A stretch of 64,000 bases of DNA. It comes from Mactra quadrangularis (taxonomy: Eukaryota; Mollusca; Bivalvia; Venerida; Mactridae). The stretch covers positions 59,329,395 to 59,393,394 of the forward strand of contig CM046307.1 in assembly GCA_025267735.1 (NCBI GenBank). Direction: 5' to 3'. Positions 11,007 through 22,125 of the stretch are shown here, piece by piece (the first letter of the stretch is position 1; each line of letters opens with the position of its first letter). Both the position numbers and the translations under genes were made by a program. Under the pieces are notes generated by a model that searched no databases, had not been told where the DNA came from, and worked only from the letters and a program-made list of their open reading frames with translations.

Positions 11007-11449
11007 ACTGTCTCATCACATCTACTCTTCTATATTAGAGGTTAGAAAGGTTACATTGGGAATTATGATGACTTTAATATGTGTAATGACCTTGGTAAAT
11101 GTTATGACCTTGACAGACATGATATCTTTGGGAGCTTTCTTAGCCTTAGTAACCATGATATTGTAAAAGTGATAACTTAGTAAACAGTGATGACCTCTGA
11201 TGAACGAGACTGAATCATGACAATAGAAGATGCCATGAAATATTTTTAGATTTATTTATGTGACTATTTATAATACCTCTGCCATATTAAATGTTAGTTG
11301 ATTGTGTACCCATTTTGTTTGTATATATCAAAAATCATTGTCAGAAACCCATGATACTTGCACATACTGTGGATAAGGAATAATTCCCAGGGTTACCTAG
11401 GATGATTTCAAATTAAAAGTCATACATTTCCCTTGATTTTGGATTCAAG

Positions 11450-11865
11450 TTATGTAATATAATTATAACACCATGAAAGTCAATGGGTCCAAACTCAGAT
11501 TCATACCTATACCCTCACAACTTGTAAGTTGACACTCTACCATGTCACCATAAAAGCTTGCTTGAAGACACAAGAGAATAAGTGGCGCGTAATACCTCTG
11601 CTACATACACTCCTTCCTGAACAGAATTGTCCTCAAATTCTTGGAGCATGAATATCTGTGGGACAATCTTGGGATGCAATCACACAAGTCTTAAAAGGTT
11701 ATTTAAGTTGGACACCAAATGTATCCCGCTAAAAGTCCATTGTCTGAACTGGGATTCAAACCCACGACCTCTCAAGTTGTAAGCAGACACTCAACCATGT
11801 CCCAATAAAAACTAGTTTTAAAGCAAGAGAGAACAAGTGCCATATTATACCTCTGCTACATAATT
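11450..11865 (-). repeat. Two adjacent SINE-like tRNA-derived repeats
   Basis: Two related segments (about 11470-11615 and 11735-11865) each contain an inverse B-box such as GGGATTCAAACCC. Each then has a CTCA.AACTTGTAAG-like stretch, and both end near TAATACCTCTGCTACATA. The first copy's B-box is degraded. The region lies just beyond PLGRKT and may be partly in its 3' UTR. Confidence 0.5.
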
Positions 11866-12663
11866 ACATTATTGAGTTCTGCTGTATACAACCTAATAAA
11901 AGAGTTGATAAATGGCTTAAATTTCAAATTTCAAAAAGAATTATTTATTTGACATAATGTTTGTTTTAAAAATAGTGGAAACATATTTCAAATGTTGTTA
12001 TTGTAAATGTTGATTTATTGATTTAGTCTCATTAGTTATACATGTACATGTATTAGGATTTATTTTTCTCTTTTACTATAACAATAAGAAGTATTGCAAT
12101 AAATGACAAATATTTCTTGGATTTCATTCAATCATTAATCTTTGAATTATAGATAAATATTATTATTCTTAATATGATGATGTTGTTCACTCAGACACCG
12201 ATATAAATAAAACAAAAACAAATTTAGCTCTGAACTAAAGTTAATTTATGCTGATCTATCTTTGTTGAATATGATTGTGTGTTTACCTGAATACCTTTCA
12301 TGCCTTCTTATAATTATTATACATGTATATCATATTTTTTTGTATTAAAACTGAGTAAAATATTTAATATTTTTCAAGTATGGCTATTTAAATTGAATTA
12401 ATTCTATCATCAATAAATTCATGAGCTTTTACCAAGGCTACTGTATCTTACAGATTTGAATTAATATTTTGATGTATTAAAGTTAATATTTCAAGGCCAA
12501 CTAAACTATTTTAGCAGTTAAGTTGGCCTAAACTAGTTTATATCTTTTACTCTTATACATGTCAATATGAACTTAACTGGTTCCTAATTATTTCTATAAA
12601 TTATGTATGTTTAGGAAAAGTTAGTAATTTTTAACATTGAAATTTGTGAATGAGCAGCTTTTA

Positions 12664-12884
12664 GGCCATTACAAGTTGATCATGTGTTCTACGAATTTTT
12701 CTGGAAAAAAATGGGGTGAGCGAACGAAGAAAAAAAATAAGTAAAATCTTAATTCAGTTGCTTTATATAGCGGTTTGACCAAAATTTTTATGAGCTAGCG
12801 AGGAACTAGAAATATTTTTTGTAAAAACTGTCAAAATTAAGGTGCGAGCGAATCCATAGAACATATTATCAACTTGTTGAGGCC
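12664..12884. mobile_element. PIF/Harbinger-like MITE, copy 3
   Basis: This 221-bp copy has flanking TTA at 12661-12663 and 12885-12887. Its termini GGCCATTACAAGTTGATC and GATCAACTTGTTGAGGCC-like ends differ slightly from the other copies. Confidence 0.75.
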
Positions 12885-12889
12885 TTACA

Positions 12890-14570
12890 AAAAAACTTGT
12901 ATATTGTTGTTTGTAATTGTTTCTTGTAAACATATTGTTGCAGTGATAGTTTTCCTCTAGCTATAGAATTCTATCAATGTCTATATTGTGTAATACAGTT
13001 TGATAATCCTTGGGTACCCACATCCACAATGCTTTAATACTTGATACAGTCATGTAGGATTTAATAAATGGGTTGTGGGTATCCGTAGAGTACACACTTG
13101 ATCAGGGAATGGTTTTTGTAGTATTGTGTTATGATGCCCATAGATTTTATAAGGGTAAATAAAATTGTACCAAAGACTATATTATTCTTAACTTATTTTA
13201 TCATTCTTTTTGTATACATGTAAGTCAGGCCCTATGAATAGCCACAATTTATATCATTATTACTGGTAAAATCATTCCTCTACCCCATCCCTGTGTTTGT
13301 TCTTACTGGCCTGACTAATAGATAAGAAAGCTTGTTAAAATGATGATCACAACCATAATCTGATACAATTTGATATCCTGGGTCTGTAATGAATACTTGT
13401 AATACTACACAGCAGCAAAAATAGATGAGCTCTAAATCCTTTAGCTCTAAGAGCAGGGCCCTCTCTAAAGCATTTGACACTTGGTGACTACAAGGTGTGT
13501 AAGATGCAATGGGGAGGTAATATGCAGTTACAATAACTAATAAAACTGCTAAAATATACATTGTACTTATTCAGTTGCTTTAAAATTTAGTTAGCAGATG
13601 TTTGGTTGACCTTCAAGCTTTCCAAGGTCACAGCAACAAATGATGATTGCATCTGGTTCCATAGACAGATTCAAGATGGGAAGATGCTAACTTTATACAT
13701 TCATTTCAAGTATATGGCAATAAGAACTTCAGTGAATGACTCTTTTGATAATGGATGTGATATTGTTCATAAAATAAGAAAATCTACTATGAGACCATTC
13801 TCGTACCCCGAGGTTATCAAGATTCTCGATCTAAGCTTGTAATGAAAATCTTGTTAGCCTCTGATAACGAGAATGCTAAGAGACAGGTAGAATTTAGTTC
13901 TACAATCTACTACTTTGTAGCTACTTTGAGACAAGGACCCTATATATATATAGATTGGGACCTTGTTTGAGAGAAATATGCATCAGTGTTAAATTGGAGC
14001 ATATGCCTATGAACATTTACAATTGAGATTTAAACTGCCATTAGCAAGGTTGTATAGATAAACCATGCCTCACAGATTTTTTGTATTCATTGTTTTTAAC
14101 AATGAATACTCTGTTACCAATAGATTAATAGCGGTATTCCGATCGGAGTCCTATACTGACCTATTGACCTATATTTTTAGTTGTTATTACATCTATGGCT
14201 ATGGCCGTGAGGAGCATCATACTTGTTTACAAATCTGATCTAGTTAAGAAGGTCTAGATCTATTTTGTTTGAATCATCACAATTGTAGGAATGTCATATT
14301 TCCAGTGATTGTGTACAAGAAATCTTCCCTTAATCAACAGACAAACCTAGATGTAAAGATTTTCATATTATTCTCGTGCATCCAAAGGTAATAAGTGATC
14401 TATATATACAACATGATAGTACTAATTAGTCTAGTTCTCTATTATTTATTATGCATTGCACGTCTACTTATTGAACTTTACAACATTTTTTTGCATTAGT
14501 AACACTAAAGAACAGTTTTTGCTTGATATTCAAACAATTTATTTCATATAAATCAATATATTTTATCAAA
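12890..14570. other. Intergenic DNA between PLGRKT and RNF11
   Basis: No supported gene. Short open frames here (for example 13280-13561 and 13606-13842) have no recognisable domain or splice context. A partly palindromic stretch at 13780-13870 repeats GAGAATG/CATTCTC motifs. A (TA)-rich stretch near 13940 sits between inverted CAAGGACCC and GGGACCTTG. Confidence 0.5.
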
Positions 14571-14699
14571 GAATCACAACCGCGCGCAGTTCATGTTTTT
14601 CGTGCAAATCGCAAACGCAGAAATTTGGACGACAACGACAGTTTCTTATACCAGACCCAGCACCTGTTAAATCGATCCGCCGGCGATTAACATGTTGTT

Positions 14700-14900
14700 G
14701 ACATTTTTGCGCGAAATCGTTAAGTGAAACATTTTGCTGCAATTTTGGTCTTTTTGTACTATAATCACATCAATCGAACGTTTTCTAGGTAAAGAAGCAG
14801 TTTTTCTTTCATTCTTATGATATTTATTCGAATTGAATAAAATAACCGTAAGAACTATTTCAAACAGCTGTTTACGTCACCGAACTGCGCAAGAGTACAA
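14700..14900 (+). promoter_or_regulatory. Putative RNF11 promoter region
   Basis: Motifs cluster 100-300 bp before the RNF11 start: an E2F-like palindrome TTTTTGCGCGAAA (14704-14716), a CRE-like TTACGTCAC (14872-14880) and CTGCGCAA just after it. CpG density is higher here than in the surroundings. Short upstream ATGs follow before the main start. The assignment rests on motifs and position. Confidence 0.4.
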
Positions 14901-15004
14901 GCAAGTATGTGCTAAGGCCAATGTTATGACGGACGTTAATTCGTAGACAATGAATTTGTTGGACCTTCTTTGTTAAATTGTGTTAACTTTAACTCATAGA
15001 AACC

Positions 15005-15112
15005 ATGGGCAACTGTCTTAAAGCCCAAAGTAATGATGATATTTCATTGTTGAGAGGTCATGATAGCCAGGAAAGCGTTGAACAAGCACTGGGACCTCCA
15101 CCACCGTATCAG
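15005..15112 (+). CDS. RNF11: RNF11 coding exon 1 (GC donor)
   Basis: The exon encodes 36 residues, MGNCLK to PPPPYQ. It ends CAG followed by GCATGT, with no in-frame GT alternative. The next GT would add four bases and shift the frame. Confidence 0.93.
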
Positions 15113-17719
15113 GCATGTTGTGTTTATTTTTGTTTTCAGTTCATTGACTTTCTTCGTTCGTATTTTGTCTTTGTTCTTGGCTGATCCGTCTTTGATACAT
15201 CGTTCAATTCTTTTAATGTTTCTTTGTTTGCTTTTCAGTTTACTTACTTTGTTTATGTATCATTTTTTATGATTTTGTCCTCATATGATTTGTTTTTAAT
15301 TGGTTTCAAAATGACTCATCTCTTTTGTGTTTACATTTATTTAGGACGTTATACCTGTCATCGTGACAGCTATCGTCACGTTTGCTATTTGTATAACATA
15401 GTTTAATAATGATTGCTTTTTGTCAGTTATGTATAATTCATGATTTATCCTTCATAAATTATGTATTTAGCAGTGTAATTAGAGTCTATAAGTTAGTCTC
15501 CACATTTACTGTTTTAGTTTGTATACTGTCTGTGTAAATTGTAATCATTATTGGTTTACTTGCACTACGTAGTTTAATCTCATTGAATAAACATGTTGTT
15601 AATACATTGGGTCCTTTATCCGTACAGATTGTGGTCTATTAATTAAATGGTTTTGACTATGAATTAATGTATTTGCTGTGTTCTAGTCCTTTATATAAGA
15701 CCAAGGACCCTAGCTATATGTATATATAGGCCATTAGGGTTCTTGATAAGACCCACTGTAGCTCATTTAACATTTTGACATTATCCTGCTGTAACAGAAT
15801 AATGTCCAAAAGTGAAATGAGTTATGGCGGGTCTTATATAAATGACCACAGACGGCTGGCATGGTCCATATCAAAAACACTATATATACATACAAGGTAT
15901 ATTACTAAAAAAATTGTAGTTTTTAACCAATTTCACTTAGAGGCCAGTTTTTCCATTATAAATATATTTATTTCACTTATTTAATAATGCACATGTAGCT
16001 AAGGTTTTGCTCTTTCAAATGACACCATCTTTTGCATATGCCGAGTAATAAAGTCATGGGCCAAATTTCAAACAGATCTAGTTTTGTCATGTTTAGCTTA
16101 AGCTCAGGGCTCTCAGTTGTTTTCTATAAGTTAAGAGCAAATGACTGTTGGAACAAAATTTTCAAGAGTCACATTGAATGCAAGGATGACAATCTTCAGT
16201 GGATTAGGTTAAATTTAAGCTGGTTAAACCCTTAATGTCATCCGAGGTAAAATACTTAATCTCTGATAATATTATTGTCAATTCTAAAATTACATTAGCA
16301 GAGAATTTGATATGTATTCAGAAAGGTTAAGTATTGGACTATTGGTCCAACAGACCAGTGTTTCTGAAGTGGTTGACTCCTCTCAGCTGATTTGATTTTG
16401 AAAAAAATATATTGACTTTCCTAAATGTAGTTTCTCAATAATGTTTATTGTAAAATTACATGCACAATCTACATTACTTCCTTTTAAAATTCATGACAAT
16501 GTTTTATTCTATAGGAACATTTGCAGCAAAGAATGCCAGTGTATCATCCTGCACCAAATGTTAGTCGTACAGCTAGTCAATTGACAGAAGAAGAACAAAT
16601 AAAAATTGCTAAAAGACTTGGTTTGATAAGTCATCTTCCTACTGGAATCTATGATGGGTCATCCAAGAAAGGCAAAGAGTAAGTTTAGACAAAATATTAA
16701 AGTCAAAGTAGATTTTCTGTATAAAATAAATCAATATATTAGAAAGAACATATTGTGGTTCAGTTGACTTGTCATCCAACTTTCCATTCCTGCTTCACCA
16801 AAAGTTTTGCTCATGTGAGGAATTTGTCAGTCCAGAAAGTCAGTATCTTCTTGATCTGAGATGATGTATAAGTTGGTGAAATTTTGAAATTATATACTAT
16901 ACATGTACTTATAGAAATTCTAAACTTTCACCATTGGGTCCATTTTGGATAAGTAACCATTTTCCTGGTTAAAGTAAGTTAGTTTTAAACTGCTAATAAG
17001 AACAATGTACCCGTGACCTTGAAAAAAGGATGCAAGTGATATTAAACTCATGTGAGACACAAAAGTTGTCCCACCCAGTTACTGGCAGTATATAACCCAG
17101 TCTTCTTTGCTTTGTTAATGCAAGTTTTTATAATGAGAATTTTAGATCAGGTTTTAATCAGATTGTGTGAAAGTATATCTACATTTTCCTGCTAGCTTTG
17201 TGTGAAAGTATATCTACATTTTCCTGCTAGCTGCTGTATGTATGTCATGCCCTTGCATGAAAATGACATCATTGCTGTATAAGGAAGTAATCGGCTCCTT
17301 GTATTACTGGTAGGTTGAGTATCCTGGTTAGGTGAGTTGGGAGCCATATATAACCTGATATAAAGTGTTGATAAAGAGTGTAAAATCAAAATTAGAAAAT
17401 TCAACTTAAACATTTCCTTATTTATATGAACAGATATCCTATGGACTGCTAAAATTAGCTAGTAGGTGAGCAGAGAACTTTAGATTGAGTTTTAAACATA
17501 TTGAAAAATGACCTAACTAAATGATGATGTGTTTGTTGATTTTACAGATGTGTGATATGTATGGGGGATTTTACAGTTGGTGAACATTTACGTATATTAC
17601 CTTGTATGCACTCTTACCATAAAGACTGTATAGATGATTGGTTAATGAGATCGTTTACATGTCCTTCATGTATGGAACCAGTAGATGCTGCATTGTTAAC
17701 AACTTATGAAACAAGTTAG
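15005..17719 (+). CDS. RNF11: RNF11: RING finger protein 11 (whole gene, 3 coding exons)
   Basis: Exons are 15005-15112, 16515-16678 and 17548-17719, giving 147 residues (human 154). MGNCLK at the start carries the N-myristoylation glycine and an adjacent cysteine for palmitoylation, which place the family on endosomal membranes. PPPPY at residues 31-35 binds WW domains of NEDD4-type ligases. YHPAP and QLTEEEQIKIAKRLGLI follow. A RING-H2 with C92, C95, C110, H112, H115, C118, C129 and C132 ends in the conserved DDWLMRSFTCPSCMEPVD segment. RNF11 acts as an E3 or E3 adaptor in TGF-beta, NF-kB and receptor-trafficking control. The start context ACCATGG is optimal. Intron 1 uses a GC donor. Confidence 0.96.
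15113..16514 (+). other. RNF11: RNF11 intron 1 (GC-AG)
   Basis: The 1402-bp intron begins GCATGT and ends TTCTATAG. It contains T-rich stretches and short spurious open frames, with no element that can be delimited confidently. ACCAAGGACCC and GGGTTCTTG near 15700-15755 form a loose inverted pair. Confidence 0.75.
16515..16678 (+). CDS. RNF11: RNF11 coding exon 2
   Basis: The exon encodes 54 codons plus two bases, from EHLQQRMPVYHPAP through the conserved TEEEQIKIAKRLGLI to SSKKGK. The donor GTAAGT is consensus. Confidence 0.95.
17150..17235. repeat. Direct duplication of about 39 bp in RNF11 intron 2
   Basis: TTGTGTGAAAGTATATCTAC and the following TTTTCCTGCTAGC occur twice head to tail. 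Confidence 0.7.
17548..17719 (+). CDS. RNF11: RNF11 terminal coding exon 3 (RING-H2)
   Basis: The acceptor is TTTTACAG. The exon carries the complete C3H2C3 RING and ends LLTTYETS before TAG. All eight zinc ligands are present. Confidence 0.96.
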
Positions 17720-19040
17720 TTGTTTATACGTGAAAACCATGATGAATGGATTTTTATACAGTGTGTTCTCAAAACTATGGATAAAAACCTGCATTGTTAT
17801 GCCAGAGTGTATTTATATAACAAGAAAGCTGGCTAATGCAATGTTACAAACTAATCTGTGATGAACTGTTGTTGTAGAATGTTACAACCTATCAAGACGG
17901 TGCAAAATTATGTAATAATACAATGTAACACTTTTTTAACACATTTGTTTGGCTGCATTTCATTACCACTATTATTGATTTAATTCAACAAAACCTAATT
18001 TCATTGAGAATTAAGGTTAAGAGACCTTTAAGGTGTTTAAAATTTTCAAATATTTGAGACTCTGTCAAGATGTAACAAAAAAAATGTGAATGACTTGTAA
18101 TTTAGTGAATGTTTGAAGACAGAACAGCCGAGCATGCCAACCTGCCTTTTTCCCTTCTCCCTCTCTATCTCTTTCTCTCTCCCCACTCTCCAAGACTCAT
18201 AAAAAATCTGCAATTAGTGCATGAATAGATGCACTGAAATAGAGCTGATCGATCTTGTCTCTATTTTCTTTCTTCCTGGTCATTTCTGAGTCTAGAATAA
18301 TCACTGACTGACTAAGATACTTCTATATATCGGATATAATATTAGTTATAAGTGAGCAGCTGCTGTTTTTTAATCCATGGGCAGATTGCATCCCTGAAGT
18401 TTTGTCCACCTTTAGTCTAGCAGCTACAGTTGTGAATGAATGACAAATGACAACCCTAACACTTACACAGTCATAAGCTGATCTGTCATTCAATATAAAA
18501 GTAGCTTTCTGGAGATCTGTACACATCTGTACTAAGTTAGTCAAACTTGACCTTTTTGAAAGAAAAAATATGTAACTTGGACATAATTCTGTTGACATAA
18601 TTTATTGTAAGATGTGTACAGCGAAACTTCAACTTCTTTTGTTTTGCCTCCAATTATTTGATATCTAGATGAATAAATACATTGTACCATGAATAGAAAA
18701 AATGTTTTATAAGGTTGTAAGGTCTTTAGTTCAAATTTTTATTTGATCTCTTTGTGAAATAGTATCCGTCTAGATTTAGCACAATATTCACTGTCAGCAC
18801 TTTAACCAAGGTTTGTATTGATGTTAAACTGACACAGAGTCACAGTCCCTGTATAATGTATGGTCAGATCAGAGACTGATATTAAGGATCACCTCGCACA
18901 CCATAGATATTTGAAATGTAATCTCAAAATTCATTGTGTGTGTATGTAAGATTTTAAATGGCAATATATTGCACCAATAACCTATATAACACCAAATATT
19001 TTGAGTATATGTGCGTATGATGTGGACATTTTATATAAAA
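17720..19040. other. RNF11 3' UTR and downstream DNA
   Basis: No further gene is visible. A CT-rich tract at 18150-18190 is simple sequence. AATAAA-type signals occur (for example near 18671), but the poly(A) site cannot be fixed. Confidence 0.5.
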
Positions 19041-20068
19041 TAGGGCTGTCACAATATCATAAAACTCAAATTGGTCAATCATTTGTTTGAAATCAATAAA
19101 AATTGGTTAATTCTCAACAATTTTATTTCATACTTTCAGCCATTGGTGTTCACTCATTATTGTAGTTAAAACTGGTTTAAGTAGGAAAATGCAGTGTGTA
19201 ACCGACACCTGTTATAATGAGTAACCCTATCATCTTTTTTTCATGTTACCAACTTCTAAAGATGTAATAATGTGATATATTGTCAATATTTACTTATGTT
19301 TAAAGCATATAAAGTTTATAAATCGTTATATTGTACTTAATCGAGGGATCATAATTCTTATAAAAAAGAATGATTTACTGATTCTGGAAATGAAATCGAT
19401 TTCTGAATGAAGTCAATTCAGAGTTAACTAAAGGTACTCATTCACAGATGTCAACTTAAATATCAGCTTTTTCTGAAACTATCAAAATTGTATGGAAACA
19501 ATTTTTGAAGCAGGAAATTAGTGCTTCGATAATGACAATTTAGTGCAAATTGACAAACAACTACAAATGATGGTGTTACAAGTTGTAAAAATCTACCCCT
19601 TATGTCACGGTATAGACACTTTTAGGGCATTTTTGTGACTTTTATTGTCAGGGATGGGGTACTCGTACTTGTACTCGAGTATTATGAGTACAAGTACCAC
19701 TTTTTCCAGTACTCGCCTGTACTCAGTACTCAGGAAAATAAATTGTACTCGTACTCGTACTTACTCAAGTACTGAACTAGCAGTACTCGATACTTGTGAG
19801 TATTTCTGAGTACTGGCCATCTTATTTCTATCAAGTTACATTCTTGATTGATTTTTCTTTAAAACTACTTTAGAAATGATAATGCATAGTAATTGGTTAT
19901 CAATAAATTATTGTATATTTCTTGCAGCCTATTAGTCAGTTTGTCTTAAAATATTGAGAATTATTTTTTGACACAATTACATACACTGAATGGTATTTTA
20001 AAAAATATAGAAAAATCTTAACCAAATATGTGAACTAGTACCTTAACCAGATATTTGTGACAGTCCTA
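19041..20068. mobile_element. hAT-like inverted-repeat element
   Basis: The left end TAGGGCTGTCACAATATC is matched by the inverted right end (TAGGACTGTCACAAATATC). No clean target duplication is seen, so the limits are provisional. It contains the segment at 19649-19823. No coding frame is present. Confidence 0.5.
19649..19823. mobile_element. GTACTCG-rich segment, probable nested hAT MITE
   Basis: CAGGGATGGGGTACTCG starts a stretch packed with direct and inverted GTACTCG/CGAGTAC motifs, ending near GAGTACTGGCCATC. The two ends are loosely inverted. The composition is typical of short hAT MITEs. Confidence 0.45.
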
Positions 20069-20737
20069 TATGTTTTATCCATTGTAAGGATATTGTTTTA
20101 TTGTATTCATTGTTTATTTTTATGATGTAATAAAAACATATCATGTAAGTTAAACCATAATCTTGAATCTAAATGTAATTGTTTACAAATAGTTTTCAAC
20201 ATGTGTTTAATTGTTTAATATGCAAAAATGATAAACTTATTGTGATGTTTTGACTACACATTTATCACTGTGTTATGACTTCTTGAACTCTTTGGATAGT
20301 CTTTGTTTGTTTGATGTGAAGAAAATTTTAATATGAAAAAAAAGGTACTTGACATTTGCTTTATATAGCTTTCAATTTGCTTCGGCTAAGCTTATTGGAT
20401 TTGTTTTGAACTTTCTGTTAATGTGACTAGCTAGTACTAGCTTTATAGTTGTTGATTTTTTATTCCTATTGAGTATAAGCATGGCTAGTATTGCTTATAA
20501 AATTCTTTAATTGACATGTAGCTTTTTTGATCTACTGTGAAGTGATGTAAATTTATTTGCTTTATTAATGTTTTTTTAAAAATCTATCATGTTTTCGACT
20601 TCTAGATTAATTATTTGTAACAATTCTTTACTAATATTGTTACGAGGAAGACCGTAGTAGCTTAGTGGTGTATAAATTTCTGTTGGTTCCATTGCTGGAT
20701 TTAGTTAATCTGCCAGGAAAGTTTTGAATGATAACCA

Positions 20738-21149
20738 CAGAATTAATGTTCTTAATTATCAATGTTGGAATTTCTGAATGAACATTCTGTATCTAACCTG
20801 ATAAACACAGGATTGATGTGTTGGAATTTCTAAATGAACATTCTGTATCTAACCTGATAAACACAGGATTGATGTGTTGGAATTTCTAAATGAACATTCT
20901 GTATCTAACCTGATAAACACAGGATTGATGTGTTGGAATTTCTAAATGAACATTCTGTATCTAACCTGATAAACACAGGATTGATGTGTTGGAATTTCTA
21001 AATGAACATTCTGTATCTAACCTGATAAACACAGGATTGATGTGTTGGAATTTCTAAATGAACATTCTGTATCTAACCTGATAAACACAGGATTGATGTT
21101 CTTAATAATCAATGTTGGAGTTTCTAAATGAACATTCTGTATCTAACCT
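20738..21149. repeat. Tandem array with 56-bp unit
   Basis: About seven units contain TTGGAATTTCTAAATGAACA, CTGTATCTAACC and AACACAGGATTGATG. Period checks at 20765, 20821, 20877, 20933, 20989 and 21045 are exactly 56. The central units are nearly identical and the edge units diverge, as expected for recent amplification. Confidence 0.95.
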
Positions 21150-21333
21150 CAAATTATGTATCAAATTCCATAAACTTTGTTGCTGTTTGACAGGCATTGT
21201 TTACAAGTACTATTTATGTAACAATACATGTTGTATTACAGTGCCATCTATAATTACCTTCACAATTGGGTGATTTTCAACACTTAAGAATTATAAACAT
21301 ATCTTTAGATAAATGACATATATAACAATTACA

Positions 21334-21520
21334 GTTATGGGCATGTCTGAGCGGTTACCATGTTGGACTGGTAATCATTGGATAGCAAGCTCCGTGTTGG
21401 TTCCAATCCCATCCAAAACTTACCCCTGTTGTTTTTGTGAGCAAGAAACTTAATCCTACTAGCTCAGCACTGGGGGACCAGGAAACAGATTCCAAAGTGA
21501 TTAAGCTGTAAATTAGTATA
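21334..21520 (+). repeat. tRNA-derived SINE-like repeat
   Basis: A tRNA-like head has an A-box-like TGTCTGAGCGG and a B-box GGTTCCAATCC. A non-tRNA body follows (GTGAGCAAGAAACTTAATCC, GCTCAGCACTGGGGGACC). A related layout occurs at about 60915. The body after the B-box argues against a functional tRNA gene. Confidence 0.6.
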
Positions 21521-21981
21521 AGTTATATATAACAAATACAGTTGTATACATGTATAGTGCAATTACCATTCTTGTTACAAAAACTACCCAAATGTGTAAT
21601 ACATATACATATTAAATTAAAATTAAGTAAATTTATGAAAAACCAGCTTATTTACAAGTGTAAAGGTAATTTTTGATGGTACTGTTTAATGCATAATTGT
21701 ATTATAAATGTTAGTGTTGAAATGGCTGTAGGTTATCCTATTATTTCAATTGATCTCCATTCACTTTATGGGATTAAATCCATTGCAAGATTGGAATGGT
21801 TTAGGTTAATATAATTTACTGATTTAAGTTGTGATCTTGTTAGATTCTATTAAGGTAGAATTTCCCTTATGCTTTTGGCCATCAACAAATACCCTTCAGC
21901 ATCGGAAAACAATGTTTGCAACAACATGTTGATTTTTTAATATCTAGCTTGTTATAAAAAATTTGCTAAATTCCAATGCTG

Positions 21982-22125
21982 CAGGGCTCGCCATATTGCC
22001 CCTGATGGCAGATATTTGGGTTTGGGCAACTTGTTACTGATAGTAAACATATGGTCCAGGCAAGTAAAATATGTAGCTAATTTTCCAACCAGGCACCTTA
22101 CTCTAAAAAGTAATGTTGAGTCCTG
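21982..22125. mobile_element. Short hAT-like MITE
   Basis: The 144-bp segment starts CAGGGCTCGCCATATTG and ends with the inverse of CAGGACTCAACATTAC. It resembles the termini of the large element at 2115. A related copy in the opposite orientation is at 28750; both contain GGCAACTTGTTACTG and AGTAAACAT. Confidence 0.55.

Noticed and set aside
13280..13842. Two open frames of 78-93 codons between PLGRKT and RNF11
   Set aside because: No domain, no splice context, and composition typical of AT-rich intergenic DNA.
21334..21420. tRNA-Leu/Ser-like sequence
   Set aside because: A-box-like and B-box motifs are present, but a SINE body follows, the stems pair poorly and no terminator run of T follows at the right place.
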